From contig CAMDRL010000002.1 of NCBI GenBank assembly GCA_945906835.1, positions 1 to 24,703 of the forward strand: DNA of 24,703 bases. Direction: 5' to 3'. Shown piece after piece: positions 6,910-15,260 of the stretch. Made by a program: the position numbers and the translations under genes. Position 1 is the stretch's first letter. Every line of letters starts with the position of its first letter. The notes under the pieces were generated by a model, which saw only the letters and a program-made list of their open reading frames with translations, did no database searches and was not told where the DNA came from. Source of the DNA: Rickettsia typhi. GTDB taxonomy: Bacteria > Pseudomonadota > Alphaproteobacteria > Rickettsiales > UBA1997.

Positions 6910-7527
6910 ATGACAAAAAGAGTCAATGCAAAAAAGAAAATCAGTAGAAAATTAGGCGTCAGCCTTTGGGGACAAGTTAAAGATCCTTACAATAAAAGAA
7001 ATTACAAACCGGGTCAACATGGCGCTTCACCAAAAGGCAGACCAACTGACTACGGTAATCAGCTTCGCGCTAAACAAAGATTAAAATTCTATTACGGAAA
7101 TATTTCTGAAAAACAATTTTTCAATTTATTCCAATTAGCCAGTAAAACCAAAGGCGATGTTAGTGAAAACTTCATCGCACTTCTTGAAAGTAGATTAGAC
7201 GCTATTGTTTACCGCGCTAACTTCGTTCCAACAGTTTTCGCAGCAAGACAATTTGTGAGCCACAAACATGTTACTGTGAACGGAGAAATTGTTAACATTC
7301 CTTCTTACAAAGTGAAAATTGGCGATATCATCCAAGTTAGAGAAAAATCTCGTAAACTTGCTATCGTTATTGACTCTTTGCAAAAAATGGAAAGAGATAT
7401 TCCAAGTTACTTACAGCTTAACAAAGATACTTTCAGTATCCAACAAACTGTAAAACCTGCATTCTCAGAAGTTCCATATCCAGTTGAAATGCAACCACAT
7501 TTTATCACAGAATTTTATTCTAGATAG
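6910..7527 (+). CDS. rpsD: Small ribosomal subunit protein uS4
   Basis: Primary 16S rRNA-binding protein that nucleates assembly of the 30S body. The 205-residue length is normal. Recognisable parts are KKISRKLGVSLWG (9-21), NYKPGQHG, DYGNQLRAKQRLKFYYG and the S4 RNA-binding domain LLESRLDAIVYRANFVPTVFAARQFVSHKHVTVNG (~88-125). The end, EVPYPVEMQPHFITEFYSR, follows the family. The N-terminus lacks the four-cysteine zinc site of some S4 proteins. The sequence reads close to rickettsial S4. As in many alphaproteobacteria, rpsD stands outside the alpha operon, here alone with its own apparent promoter. Confidence 0.97.
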   Translation: MTKRVNAKKKISRKLGVSLWGQVKDPYNKRNYKPGQHGASPKGRPTDYGNQLRAKQRLKFYYGNISEKQFFNLFQLASKTKGDVSENFIALLESRLDAIVYRANFVPTVFAARQFVSHKHVTVNGEIVNIPSYKVKIGDIIQVREKSRKLAIVIDSLQKMERDIPSYLQLNKDTFSIQQTVKPAFSEVPYPVEMQPHFITEFYSR

Positions 7528-7537
7528 TTTTTGTCTT

Positions 7538-7570
7538 CCTCCCCTCCTTAATAAGGAGGGTTGGTGGAGG
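7538..7570. repeat. Hairpin of the CCTCC family between convergent rpsD and rsmA
   Basis: CCCTCCTTA (7542-7550) pairs perfectly with TAAGGAGGG (7552-7560). An outer CCTCC (7539-7543, partly overlapping the inner arm) can pair with GGAGG at 7566-7570. It sits 10-40 bases after the rpsD stop, between convergent genes, so it probably serves as a bidirectional transcription end. It lacks a clean run of T. Confidence 0.65.
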
Positions 7571-7597
7571 TCTCGTCACAAACTCAGTTTTTCCCTT

Positions 7598-8413
7598 TTA
7601 CAAAACCGCCGCCAACCTACAAAACTCCTCAATAGTCAAATTCTCCGCTCTTAATTCAGGGTTTAGTCCCAAATTCTTCAAAACCTCATCAGGATTTTCA
7701 AACACACTTTTCAAAGAAGATCTAATCATCTTACGCCTTTGGTTAAAAGCGCCAGCAACCACCTTCTCTAATTTTTCAAACTCCACATCAAATAAAGGTT
7801 TTTCATAGGGAACTAAATGCAAAATTGCTGAAGTAACTTTTGGTGGTGGGCTGAAAACTGAGCGATTAACTGTAAAAAGCATTTTGCTTTCACATAAAAA
7901 ATTAGTCATTACTGCAAGTCTGCCATAATGATTGGTATTTGGTTTGGCGATGATTCTTTCTACAACTTCTTTTTGTAACATTAAAGTCATGGAAGAAATT
8001 TTCGGGGCAATTTTTAGCCATTTTATCAGCAAAACAGTGCCGATATTATAAGGCAGATTGGCAATTATTTTAAATTTTTTATCGAATATTTTATTTTCAT
8101 CAATTTCCAAAGCGTCGGCATTAACAACCTCTAATCTTTCTCCGTAAAATTTTTGTAACTCTTCTAAAGCCGCTAAACATCTATGGTCTTTTTCAATGGC
8201 GATAAGTTTTTTTGCTTTAGTATCAAGAATAGAGCGAGTTAAGCTTCCTGGACCAGGGCCAACTTCTAACACTTCATATTCACTTAAATCGCCAACGGAT
8301 TTAGCAATTTTATCAGTGAAATTTTTATCAAGAATGAAATTTTGACCTAAGGATTTTTTGGCATCTAAGCCGTATTTTTTTATTATTTCGGAGGTGGAGA
8401 GAAGGGTGGTCAT
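7598..8413 (-). CDS. rsmA: 16S rRNA (adenine1518/1519-N6)-dimethyltransferase RsmA (KsgA)
   Basis: Dimethylates the two adjacent adenines in the 3' terminal helix 45 of 16S rRNA as a late check of 30S assembly. Length 271 is typical. Seen in order: KKSLGQNFILDK (19-30), SAM motif I LEVGPGPGSLTR (49-60), acidic IAIEKD (71-76), NADALEID (98-105) and the catalytic NLPYNIGT (119-126). The C-terminal helical domain follows with VFSPPPKVTSAILHL and AFNQRRKMIRSSLK. It is downstream of rsmG and ald on the same strand, separated from ald by a 165-base gap holding a repeat, so it may be expressed separately. Confidence 0.97.
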   Translation of the reverse strand: MTTLLSTSEIIKKYGLDAKKSLGQNFILDKNFTDKIAKSVGDLSEYEVLEVGPGPGSLTRSILDTKAKKLIAIEKDHRCLAALEELQKFYGERLEVVNADALEIDENKIFDKKFKIIANLPYNIGTVLLIKWLKIAPKISSMTLMLQKEVVERIIAKPNTNHYGRLAVMTNFLCESKMLFTVNRSVFSPPPKVTSAILHLVPYEKPLFDVEFEKLEKVVAGAFNQRRKMIRSSLKSVFENPDEVLKNLGLNPELRAENLTIEEFCRLAAVL

Positions 8414-8441
8414 TCAAGTCATTATTCCAGATTTTTCGTCG

Positions 8442-8547
8442 GTGCTAGTTGGCATTTGTAATGCCAAATTATGTTTGTTAAAATTAGAAAAGTTAGAAAA
8501 TTTAAAATTTTAGCAAACAAAAGGTCGGGTTTACAAAACCCGACCAG
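8442..8547 (-). repeat. ~106-bp double-hairpin dispersed repeat, copy A
   Basis: On the minus strand it reads CTGGTCGGGTTTTGTAAACC, a 23-base palindrome, then an AT-rich core beginning TTGTTTGCTAAAATTTTAAA. It ends in a second palindrome (TTGGCATTACAAATGCCAA) and the terminal CTAGCAC. Copies in the opposite orientation are at 13278-13385 and 24405-24510, alike end to end. It fills most of the ald-rsmA gap. Confidence 0.85.
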
Positions 8548-8578
8548 AATTGAGAGAAGGGTGCTTTATAATTTTTAT

Positions 8579-9691
8579 TTACAAAGCCTCATCAGCTTCT
8601 ACAAAATAATAACCAAGTGAATCAGCAACTGCTTTATAAGTAACTTTTCCATCAATTACATTAAGACCATTGCGCAAATTCTTATCATCAGTCAAAGCTT
8701 TTTTGTAACCCTTATTAGCAAGTGCTAAAGAGAAAGGTAAAGTTGAATTTTCCAAAGCTTGAGTTGAAGTTCTAGCAACCGCACCTGGCATGTTAGTAAC
8801 GCAGTAATGAACTACATTATCAGTAACATAAGTTGGATTTGAGTGTGAAGTTGGCTTACTAGTTTCAAAGCAACCGCCTTGATCAATTGAAATATCAACC
8901 ATTACAGAACCATGTTTCATTTTTTTCACAGTTGCAGCAGAAATCAATTTTGGAGCTGCAGCACCAGGAATTAGAACCGCTCCAACAACAATGTCAGAGT
9001 CAATGGCATTTTTTTCAATATTTTCTAAAGATGCGTAAAGCACATTAGCTGAATTGCCAAAGATATCGCATAAATAACGGATTCTTGCTAAAGACTTATC
9101 AAGAATTACAACTTCTGCGCCCATACCAATAGCAACTTTAGCAGCATTAGTTCCTGAAACTCCACCACCTAAAATTGTAACTTTACCACGAGCAACACCG
9201 GGAACGCCGCCAAGTAAAACTCCGCGACCACCTTGAGCTTTTTCTAAAGCTCTGGCACCTGCTTGAATTGAAAGTTTTCCTGCAACTTCACTCATTGGAG
9301 CAAGTAGTGGAAGTGAGCCATCATTAGCACTAACAGTTTCAAAAGCAATAGCAACGCAGCCAGATTTGATAAGCATTTTTGTCAACTCTGGTTCAGCAGC
9401 TAAATGTAAATAAGAGAATAAAATTTGATCTTTACGAAGCAAAGCGCATTCAGATTTTTGAGGTTCTTTTACCTTTAAAATCATGTCAGCTTTTTTGTAA
9501 ATTTCTTCGGCTGTAGCTAAAATTTTTGCACCAGCTGCGATATATTGTTCATCAGAAAAATCTATTGCCGCACCAGCATTTTTTTGTACAATTACTTGAT
9601 GTCCTGCACCAATTAATTCTCTAACGCCAGAAGGTGTGGCGCCAACTCGATATTCATGATCTTTAATTTCTTTTGGAACTCCAATTAACAT
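8579..9691 (-). CDS. ald: Alanine dehydrogenase
   Basis: NAD-dependent enzyme interconverting L-alanine and pyruvate plus ammonia. At 370 residues it has the family length. Key features are [20 protein letters not shown] (1-20), the substrate-binding Lys75 in ILKVKEPQ, the catalytic His96 in SYLHLA and the Rossmann nucleotide site [21 protein letters not shown] (~172-192). The conserved Asp region [19 protein letters not shown] is also present. It starts 11 bases after the rsmG stop and so belongs to an rsmG-ald unit. It would let the cell use alanine as carbon and nitrogen source, or recycle alanine from wall turnover. Nicotinamide transhydrogenase PntA is related but longer and differs in these motifs. 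Confidence 0.97.
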   Translation of the reverse strand: MLIGVPKEIKDHEYRVGATPSGVRELIGAGHQVIVQKNAGAAIDFSDEQYIAAGAKILATAEEIYKKADMILKVKEPQKSECALLRKDQILFSYLHLAAEPELTKMLIKSGCVAIAFETVSANDGSLPLLAPMSEVAGKLSIQAGARALEKAQGGRGVLLGGVPGVARGKVTILGGGVSGTNAAKVAIGMGAEVVILDKSLARIRYLCDIFGNSANVLYASLENIEKNAIDSDIVVGAVLIPGAAAPKLISAATVKKMKHGSVMVDISIDQGGCFETSKPTSHSNPTYVTDNVVHYCVTNMPGAVARTSTQALENSTLPFSLALANKGYKKALTDDKNLRNGLNVIDGKVTYKAVADSLGYYFVEADEAL

Positions 9692-9702
9692 AGTTTCTCC
9701 GT

Positions 9703-10335
9703 TTAGTTATTAAGTTTAATTTTTGAAATTTTGATGATATTACTTTCTAGCGATGTTAAACTCGCATATGTTTCATAGTGAAAGCTGAATTGTTTTTTTG
9801 CAAGTTCTAACTCTTGGCTCAAATTTTTTCCTTTTAAAAACAAGCAATAACCATCTTTTTTAAGAAATTTTTGAGCATGAATTATTAATTTATCAAGAGG
9901 AGCTAAAGCGCGAGAAACTATGCAATCAAACTCAATAACGCTTAATTCTTCTAATTTTGCCTGATGAATGAAAACACGATTTTGTGAAAAAGATTTGGCT
10001 TTTCTTAAAAAGTCACATTTACGAAAGGCTTTTTCAACTAAATGAACTTCTTTTAAACCAAGAATTGATAAAACCAATCCAGGAAAGCCAGCGCCAGTTC
10101 CAAAATCAGCAAATTTGGAATTTGTATTATCTATGAAGCGCAATAATTGCGCGCTGTCAAAGATGTGACGATTCCATATTTCGTCAACTGTTGATTTGCC
10201 AATGAAGTTAAATTTTTGGTTTTCTTGAAGTAACAATAAAACGAAGTCTTCAAGATTCTTAACTTGGGCGTCGTTAAAATTACAGAATTTCTTAACTTCA
10301 CTTAAGGCAGCATTTTTTTTAAGATCAAGATTCAT
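9703..10335 (-). CDS. rsmG: 16S rRNA (guanine527-N7)-methyltransferase RsmG
   Basis: Methylates G527 of 16S rRNA in the decoding region. Length 210 is typical. Evidence is the N-terminal KFNFIGKSTVDEIWNRHIFDSAQL (41-64), the SAM-binding DFGTGAGFPGLVLS (77-90), the acidic residue in HLVEKAFRKCDFL and VSRALAPLDKL. In many bacteria rsmG lies with mnmG and parAB near the origin. Here it is separate and is followed closely by ald. Confidence 0.96.
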   Translation of the reverse strand: MNLDLKKNAALSEVKKFCNFNDAQVKNLEDFVLLLLQENQKFNFIGKSTVDEIWNRHIFDSAQLLRFIDNTNSKFADFGTGAGFPGLVLSILGLKEVHLVEKAFRKCDFLRKAKSFSQNRVFIHQAKLEELSVIEFDCIVSRALAPLDKLIIHAQKFLKKDGYCLFLKGKNLSQELELAKKQFSFHYETYASLTSLESNIIKISKIKLNN

Positions 10336-10493
10336 GGGAATGGTAGTTTAGTGGAAACAATCTCAAAATGGATCCCGCACTCTCTATTTTGTCACCCGAA
10401 CTTGTTTGCGGGGTCATTTTGAAACTTGCCAGATATTTTAAGGTAAATTCAGCAACAATTTAGTTGCGTATCACCAACTTATCAATTAAAAAT

Positions 10494-10522
10494 TTGACAA
10501 AGATTATTGCCAATAATAGAAA
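10494..10522 (+). promoter_or_regulatory. Candidate promoter of the class I aldolase gene
   Basis: TTGACA (10494-10499), then 17 bases, then TAGAAA (10517-10522). Transcription would start near 10529, about 50 bases before the ATG at 10581. It lies inside the longest possible upstream extension of the aldolase frame, which supports the shorter start. The rest of the 10336-10580 gap shows nothing I can name. Confidence 0.45.
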
Positions 10523-10580
10523 AACCCACAAATTCCAAAGAAATTCCCAAAAATATATTATAAATCAAAATTCAGATTAC

Positions 10581-11507
10581 ATGAAAGTTTCATCAAAAGT
10601 TAAGAAAATTTTATCTTATTACGAAAGCGACAATGCTGGAACCAAAACCAATTTAGCCAGAATTCTAATGCACGGTAAATTAGCCGGAACTGGTAAAGTA
10701 GTGATTCTACCAGTTGATCAAGGTTTTGAACATGGTCCTGATAGAAGTTTTGCGGTTAATCCTGATGCTTATGATCCACATTATCATTTTCAACTTGCAG
10801 TTGATGCGGGCTTAAATGCTTACGCCGCACCACTTGGCATGATTGAAGCTGGCGCTGACACTTTTGCTGGCGCAATTCCAACTATTTTAAAAGTTAACAG
10901 CTCAAACTCTTTGCATAATGGTGGAACCGCTCCTTATCAGGCTACAACTGCATCAGTTAGAGATGCTTTGCGCTTAGGTTGCTCGGCAATTGGTTTTACA
11001 ATTTATCCGGGTTCTGATGCTGCTTTTGACATGTTTGAAGAAATCAGAGCAATGTCCGAAGAAGCTAAATCTTATGGTTTGGCAGTAGTTATTTGGTCTT
11101 ATCCAAGAGGTGGTGATCTTTCAAAAATTGGTGAAACTGCAATGGATATTTGTACTTATGCAGCACACATGGCAGCTTTACTTGGAGCTCATGTAATTAA
11201 AGTTAAATTGCCAACTCAAGCTTTAGAAAATCTTGAAGCTGTAAAGGTTTATGAAAAAGTAAAAATTCCTGTTGGAACCCTTGAAGAAAGGGTAAGACAT
11301 ATCATGAAAGCAACTTTCAATAACAGAAGAATTGTAGTTTTCTCTGGTGGAAATGCTAAAGGTGAAGAAGAGCTTTATAACGAAATCCGTAGTATTTATA
11401 ATGGCGGAGGAACTGGTTCAATCATTGGTCGAAATACCTTCCAAAGACCTAGAGCTGAAGCTTTAGCAATGCTTGATAATATTGTTAAGATTTATCAAGG
11501 TAAGTAG
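10581..11507 (+). CDS. fbaB: Class I fructose-bisphosphate aldolase (FbaB/DhnA type)
   Basis: Schiff-base aldolase of the archaeal/DhnA type that splits fructose-1,6-bisphosphate into dihydroxyacetone phosphate and glyceraldehyde-3-phosphate, or the reverse in gluconeogenesis. I start it at 10581 (308 residues). The frame is open back to 10464, but the extra 39 residues are lysine/asparagine-rich, unlike the family, and a promoter-like sequence lies within them. Marks are VVILPVDQGFEHGP, YAAPLGMIEAGAD, SAIGFTIYPGSDA, WSYPRGGDL, the lysine strand AHVIKVKLPTQ (Lys207/209, one of which should be the Schiff-base lysine) and the phosphate-binding VVFSGGNAKGEEEL and GGGTGSIIGRNTFQRP. Monocistronic by layout. 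Confidence 0.93.
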   Translation: MKVSSKVKKILSYYESDNAGTKTNLARILMHGKLAGTGKVVILPVDQGFEHGPDRSFAVNPDAYDPHYHFQLAVDAGLNAYAAPLGMIEAGADTFAGAIPTILKVNSSNSLHNGGTAPYQATTASVRDALRLGCSAIGFTIYPGSDAAFDMFEEIRAMSEEAKSYGLAVVIWSYPRGGDLSKIGETAMDICTYAAHMAALLGAHVIKVKLPTQALENLEAVKVYEKVKIPVGTLEERVRHIMKATFNNRRIVVFSGGNAKGEEELYNEIRSIYNGGGTGSIIGRNTFQRPRAEALAMLDNIVKIYQGK

Positions 11508-11539
11508 AAAATACATCCTACTCTTATCTCTATCCTTAT

Positions 11540-11608
11540 CATTCCCGCGAAGGTGGGAATCCATCCTTTTTTTTCACTAAAAACTGGATTCCCGCCTTTG
11601 CGGGAATG
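11540..11608. repeat. Palindromic repeat, CCCGCGAAGGCGGG family, copy 3
   Basis: Two 24-base arms (11540-11563 and 11585-11608) are inverted copies with two mismatches, and the centre is T-rich. It fills the gap between fbaB and yejF and could end the fbaB transcript. Same family as 388-463. Confidence 0.88.
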
Positions 11609-11646
11609 ACAAGGGGTGGGAATGAAAATTCTGCACAAAATCCAGT

Positions 11647-13236
11647 ATGACAATTCTTGAAGTAAAAAATCTCTCAGTTGAATTCACACAAAATAACAAA
11701 TCCTTCAACGCTGTTGATAATATCTCTTTCAAACTATCTTCCAAAAAAATTACTGCCTTAGTTGGACAAAGCGGATCAGGAAAATCTGTCACCGCGTTAG
11801 CAATAATTAATCTTCTGCGTAAATCAAAAATTAGCGGTGAAGTTATTTTTGGAAAAAAGAATTTACTAAATTTATCAGAATCAGAACTTTGCAAAATAAG
11901 AGGAAATAAAATTAGTTTGGTATTTCAAGATCCTTCAACTTCATTAAATCCGTTGCATAAAATTGGCAATCAAATTGCCGAAGTAATAAAAATTCATCAG
12001 CCAAAAATTTCTAAAATAAATCTCAAAAAAAGAGTTTATGAATTATTTAAAATTGTTGAGTTGCAAGATCTTTCATCAAGGCTTGATGCTTATCCACATC
12101 AAATTTCTGGTGGGCAAAAACAGCGCATCATGATTGCAATTGCTCTGGCTAATAATCCTAAAATTTTAATTGCCGATGAGCCAACAACTGCTTTGGATGT
12201 TACTGTTGAAGGTGAAATTTTAAAATTGCTGGTGGATTTGAAAGAAAGGTTAGGAATAGCAATTTTATTCATTACTCACAATTTGCGTGTGGTTAAAAAA
12301 ATTGCTGATGAAGTTATTGTTTTAAAAAATGGTAAAATTGTTGAAGAAAATTCTGTTGATCAAATTTTTTCAAACCCGAAAGATTTATATACAAAATTAT
12401 TGGTTGAAGCCTCATTTTGTAAAGTTGATAGAGAAAAAATAAAATCCTTACAGAAAAAATCAGAATTAATTTTGCAGGTAAAAAATCTTTCAGTAATTCA
12501 TAAAGTCAAAAAATCTTTTTTAAAAAATGATGATTTTTTTGCTAATAAAGAAATTAATTTTGAGCTAAATTTTGGTGAAAATTTAGGAATCATTGGTGAA
12601 AGCGGTTCGGGAAAATCAACTCTAGCTTTAGCTCTTACTAATTTAATTGAAAGCCAAGGTGAAATTTTTTATTTTGGTCAAAAAATTTGGTCAAAAAAAG
12701 ATTTTCCTTTGCGTAAAGAAATTCAAATTGTTTTCCAAAATCCCTTCTCAAGCCTTAATCCACGAATGACAGTGTTTGATATTATTACTGAAGGTTTAAT
12801 TATTCATAAAGTCAAAGCCTCCTTTGAAAAAGGAAGTGGCACTTTGCATCGCAAAGTGACGGAGGATTTAATGAATAAACTTCATCTTCCAATAAATATT
12901 CTCCCCAGATATCCCCACGAATTAAGCGGTGGACAAAGACAAAGAGTCGCCATCGCCAGATCCTTAATTTTAAACCCAAAAATTCTAATTTTAGATGAAC
13001 CAACTTCAGCCCTTGATTCACTTACTCAAAATGAGATTCTAAAATTATTAGTTGAAATTCAACAGCAGCAAAAAATTTCGTATATTTTAATTTCTCACGA
13101 TTTGAATGTGGTCTCGCAAATATCAGATCAGATATTGGTTTTAAAGGCTGGACAAATTGTGGAAAAGGGTGAAAAATTGCAGATTATTGAAAATCCTAAA
13201 AATTCTTATACAAAACAGCTAATTAGCTTTTTGTAG
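11647..13236 (+). CDS. yejF: Dipeptide/oligopeptide (microcin C-type) ABC transporter, fused double ATPase YejF
   Basis: Two ABC ATPase domains in one chain drive the YejABEF-type peptide importer. Domain 1: Walker A GQSGSGKS (40-47), signature ISGGQKQR (153-160) and Walker B ILIADEPTTALD (173-184). Domain 2: Walker A GESGSGKS (317-324), signature LSGGQRQR (426-433) and Walker B ILILDEPTSALD (446-457). The 529-residue length is that of YejF. The permeases (yejB, yejE) and binding protein (yejA) are not next to it, so it is an orphan here. Residues ~390-406, in a variable helical segment just before the second signature, are encoded by a palindromic repeat element (12818-12865) that keeps frame and seems tolerated. 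DppDF/OppDF fusions are the alternative. Confidence 0.9.
   Translation: MTILEVKNLSVEFTQNNKSFNAVDNISFKLSSKKITALVGQSGSGKSVTALAIINLLRKSKISGEVIFGKKNLLNLSESELCKIRGNKISLVFQDPSTSLNPLHKIGNQIAEVIKIHQPKISKINLKKRVYELFKIVELQDLSSRLDAYPHQISGGQKQRIMIAIALANNPKILIADEPTTALDVTVEGEILKLLVDLKERLGIAILFITHNLRVVKKIADEVIVLKNGKIVEENSVDQIFSNPKDLYTKLLVEASFCKVDREKIKSLQKKSELILQVKNLSVIHKVKKSFLKNDDFFANKEINFELNFGENLGIIGESGSGKSTLALALTNLIESQGEIFYFGQKIWSKKDFPLRKEIQIVFQNPFSSLNPRMTVFDIITEGLIIHKVKASFEKGSGTLHRKVTEDLMNKLHLPINILPRYPHELSGGQRQRVAIARSLILNPKILILDEPTSALDSLTQNEILKLLVEIQQQQKISYILISHDLNVVSQISDQILVLKAGQIVEKGEKLQIIENPKNSYTKQLISFL
12818..12865. repeat. CCTCC-family two-hairpin repeat inserted in frame in yejF
   Basis: Outer CCTCC (12818-12822) pairs with GGAGG (12861-12865). 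Inside are a TCCTTT/AAAGGA hairpin and a perfect 8-bp stem CACTTTGC (12840-12847) with GCAAAGTG (12851-12858), loop ATC. The architecture equals the intergenic element at 6615-6668. It is 48 bases long, a multiple of three, and encodes roughly SFEKGSGTLHRKVTED. Confidence 0.75.
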
Positions 13237-13277
13237 TTGAAGAGTTTATTCTTGTGGATGAATTCATGGATCATCTG

Positions 13278-13385
13278 CTGGTCGGGTTTTGTAGATCCGA
13301 CCTTGTTGTTTGCTAAAATTTTAAATTTCCTAATTGATGTAACTTTTAATAAACACAAGTCGGCATTGCAAATGCCAACCAGCGC
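13278..13385 (+). repeat. ~106-bp double-hairpin dispersed repeat, copy B
   Basis: Begins CTGGTCGGGTTTTGTAGATC, has the core TTGTTTGCTAAAATTTTAAA, and ends with the palindrome GGCATTGCAAATGCC and CAGCGC. It lies between yejF and the TrhP-like gene, which point the same way. Homologous to 8442-8547 (reverse) and 24405-24510. Confidence 0.85.
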
Positions 13386-13426
13386 AGAGAGCAAGAATAA
13401 CAAATAGTAAACAAATAAATAAATTC

Positions 13427-15031
13427 ATGAAAAAGCCAGAATTATTATTACCAGCTGGAAGCTTAGACCGCCTAAAAACCGCTATTCTTTATGGCGCAGA
13501 TGCTGTTTATTGTGGAACTCCTGATATGTCGCTGCGCGTTAAATCAGCCTTTACTTTAGAAGATTTAGTTGAAGGCATAAAATACGCCCATTCCCACGGT
13601 AAAAAAGTTTACCTAACTCTTAATCTTTTTTCTCACAATAAAGACATCGAAAAATTACCACATTACATTGAAACAGTTAGAGCAGTAAAGCCAGATGGTT
13701 TGATAATTTCTGATCCCGGAGTTTTTGAATTTGTTAAACAGCATGCGCCAGAATTGGAATTACATGTTTCAACTCAAGCTAATATTTGTTCTTGGTTAAC
13801 AGTTGATTTTTGGCATAAACAAGGTGCAAGTTTAGTGGTTATGGCGCGTGAAGTTAGTTTTGAAGAATTAACTGAAATTCGTAAAAAATGTCCTGATATT
13901 AAAATTGAAGCTTTCGTTCATGGCTCAATGTGTATGACTTATTCAGGAAGATGTTTACTTTCAAACTTTTTATCAGAACGCGGAGCTAACCAAGGAAGCT
14001 GCGCGCATAGCTGTAGATGGGGTTATAAATTGAAAATAAAACTCAAAGATAATACTGAACATGAAATTGAAATTAACGAAGATAACAAAGAAATGTTTGA
14101 CTTTTTCTTAGAAGAAGAAATTCGTCCAGGGCAGTTATTGCCTTTCGAAGAGAATGTTGATGGTTCTTATATTTTAAATTCCAAAGATCTTTGTTTACTG
14201 CCAAAACTTGATGAATATATCAAAATTGGCTTAGATTCTTTCAAAGTTGAAGGTCGTAATAAAACAGAATTTTATGCTGGATCAGTTGCCAGAGTTTACC
14301 GCGCCGCAATTGATGACTACATGGAAGATCCTGAAAATTGGAAAGCTGATTATTACATGGATGAAATTAATGCCGTGGCAAATCGTGGTTATACTTTAGC
14401 TTTTCACGATGGTCGCTTAACTAATTTGGCTCATGATTATGAAAGCACGGGTTCAACTTCTTCTTATGAATATGCTGGTCGCATTGTTGAATGGCAGGGC
14501 GATGATTTAATTGTTGAAGTCAAGAACCGCATGGATGCAGGCGATGTGTTAGAATTCATCTCGCCATTTAAACGCGAACCAATTTTGCTTAGAATTTACG
14601 AATTTAATAATGTAAAAAATAATCAAGTTACAAATGTTGTTCATGCTGGTCAAAAGCCGCTAATCCGCATTCCAGCAAGTTTATTCCACTTAGAAGATCA
14701 AAAGAAATTACAAGAATTTTTACCACCTCTTTCTTTGATTAGAAAAGAGAAAATGACTGATGAATCTGAAAAATTAAAAGTTGAAAGCCGTGAGCTTTCA
14801 CTGAAGTTAGAATCTGGTGAAGTCAAACAACAAAAATATGATTCAAAGCGCAAAAAATATTTCGCCGCTTTAGAATTATTAGATCCAGAAATTTCTCCAA
14901 GAACTCCTAGAATTGGCATGGAAGGCTGTTGTGGAAAAGGCTGTAATGGCTGTTTAATGTTCTGGCATGATGATAAATATGCAAAAGCCAGAGAGGTTTT
15001 GAAAACTAAGAAAATTGGAGAAATGCTATAA
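13427..15031 (+). CDS. trhP: U32-family prephenate-dependent tRNA uridine(34) hydroxylase (TrhP/YegQ-like) with extra cysteine-rich tail
   Basis: U32 'peptidase' family protein. Characterised YegQ/TrhP members hydroxylate U34 of some tRNAs, using prephenate, on the way to 5-carboxymethoxyuridine. Seen: N-terminal KPELLLPAGSLDRLKTAILYGADAVY (3-28), the conserved HGSMCMTYSGRCLLSNFL and GANQGSCAHSCRW, which carry the family cysteines (~165-195), and the later SKDLCLLP and KVEGRNK. At 534 residues it is longer than the ~450 usual for YegQ. Residues ~440-475 form a charged Glu/Lys/Ser linker whose DNA contains a small palindrome. The tail holds CCGKGCNGC (four cysteines), which could bind a metal or Fe-S cluster. 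The chorismate mutase gene at 5.7 kb could supply prephenate (inference). Older annotations would call it a collagenase-like protease. Confidence 0.85.
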   Translation: MKKPELLLPAGSLDRLKTAILYGADAVYCGTPDMSLRVKSAFTLEDLVEGIKYAHSHGKKVYLTLNLFSHNKDIEKLPHYIETVRAVKPDGLIISDPGVFEFVKQHAPELELHVSTQANICSWLTVDFWHKQGASLVVMAREVSFEELTEIRKKCPDIKIEAFVHGSMCMTYSGRCLLSNFLSERGANQGSCAHSCRWGYKLKIKLKDNTEHEIEINEDNKEMFDFFLEEEIRPGQLLPFEENVDGSYILNSKDLCLLPKLDEYIKIGLDSFKVEGRNKTEFYAGSVARVYRAAIDDYMEDPENWKADYYMDEINAVANRGYTLAFHDGRLTNLAHDYESTGSTSSYEYAGRIVEWQGDDLIVEVKNRMDAGDVLEFISPFKREPILLRIYEFNNVKNNQVTNVVHAGQKPLIRIPASLFHLEDQKKLQEFLPPLSLIRKEKMTDESEKLKVESRELSLKLESGEVKQQKYDSKRKKYFAALELLDPEISPRTPRIGMEGCCGKGCNGCLMFWHDDKYAKAREVLKTKKIGEML

Positions 15032-15093
15032 ATTTAGATGGTTGAATTTTCGTAGGAGTTATTTAGTAAATTCATTGGCAGTATATTTTAAAA

Positions 15094-15260
15094 TTAGACA
15101 CTGTTAGCTAATTATTTTTTATCCCATATTTAGCCCTGTTTTTGCTTATTTTTTGACAAAATTATTCAAAATATATCCAAATATTTATCATAATTTTGTC
15201 AAAAAAGCGCTAAAAACATTTCAAAATCTGTGCTAAAAATAATTAGCTAACAGTGTCTAA
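15094..15260. mobile_element. MITE-like palindromic element, 167 bp
   Basis: Perfect 26-base terminal inverted repeats (15094-15119 and 15235-15260), each starting TTAGACACTGTTAGCTAATT. An inner inverted pair TTTTTTGACAAAATTAT brings the total to a long imperfect palindrome. No reading frame is present. It sits between two convergent genes, and the stop codon of the histidine kinase (15257-15259) lies within the right terminal repeat. Short A-runs flank both ends, but no clear target duplication can be called. It could also act as a bidirectional terminator. Confidence 0.7.

Noticed and set aside
10336..10493. Possible small RNA or gene between rsmG and the aldolase gene
   Set aside because: Only weak, imperfect pairings are seen and there is no conserved frame.
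10464..10580. 39-codon N-terminal extension of the class I aldolase
   Set aside because: Residues are unlike the family, a TTGACA-17-TAGAAA promoter-like sequence lies inside, and the ATG at 10581 gives the normal N-terminus.
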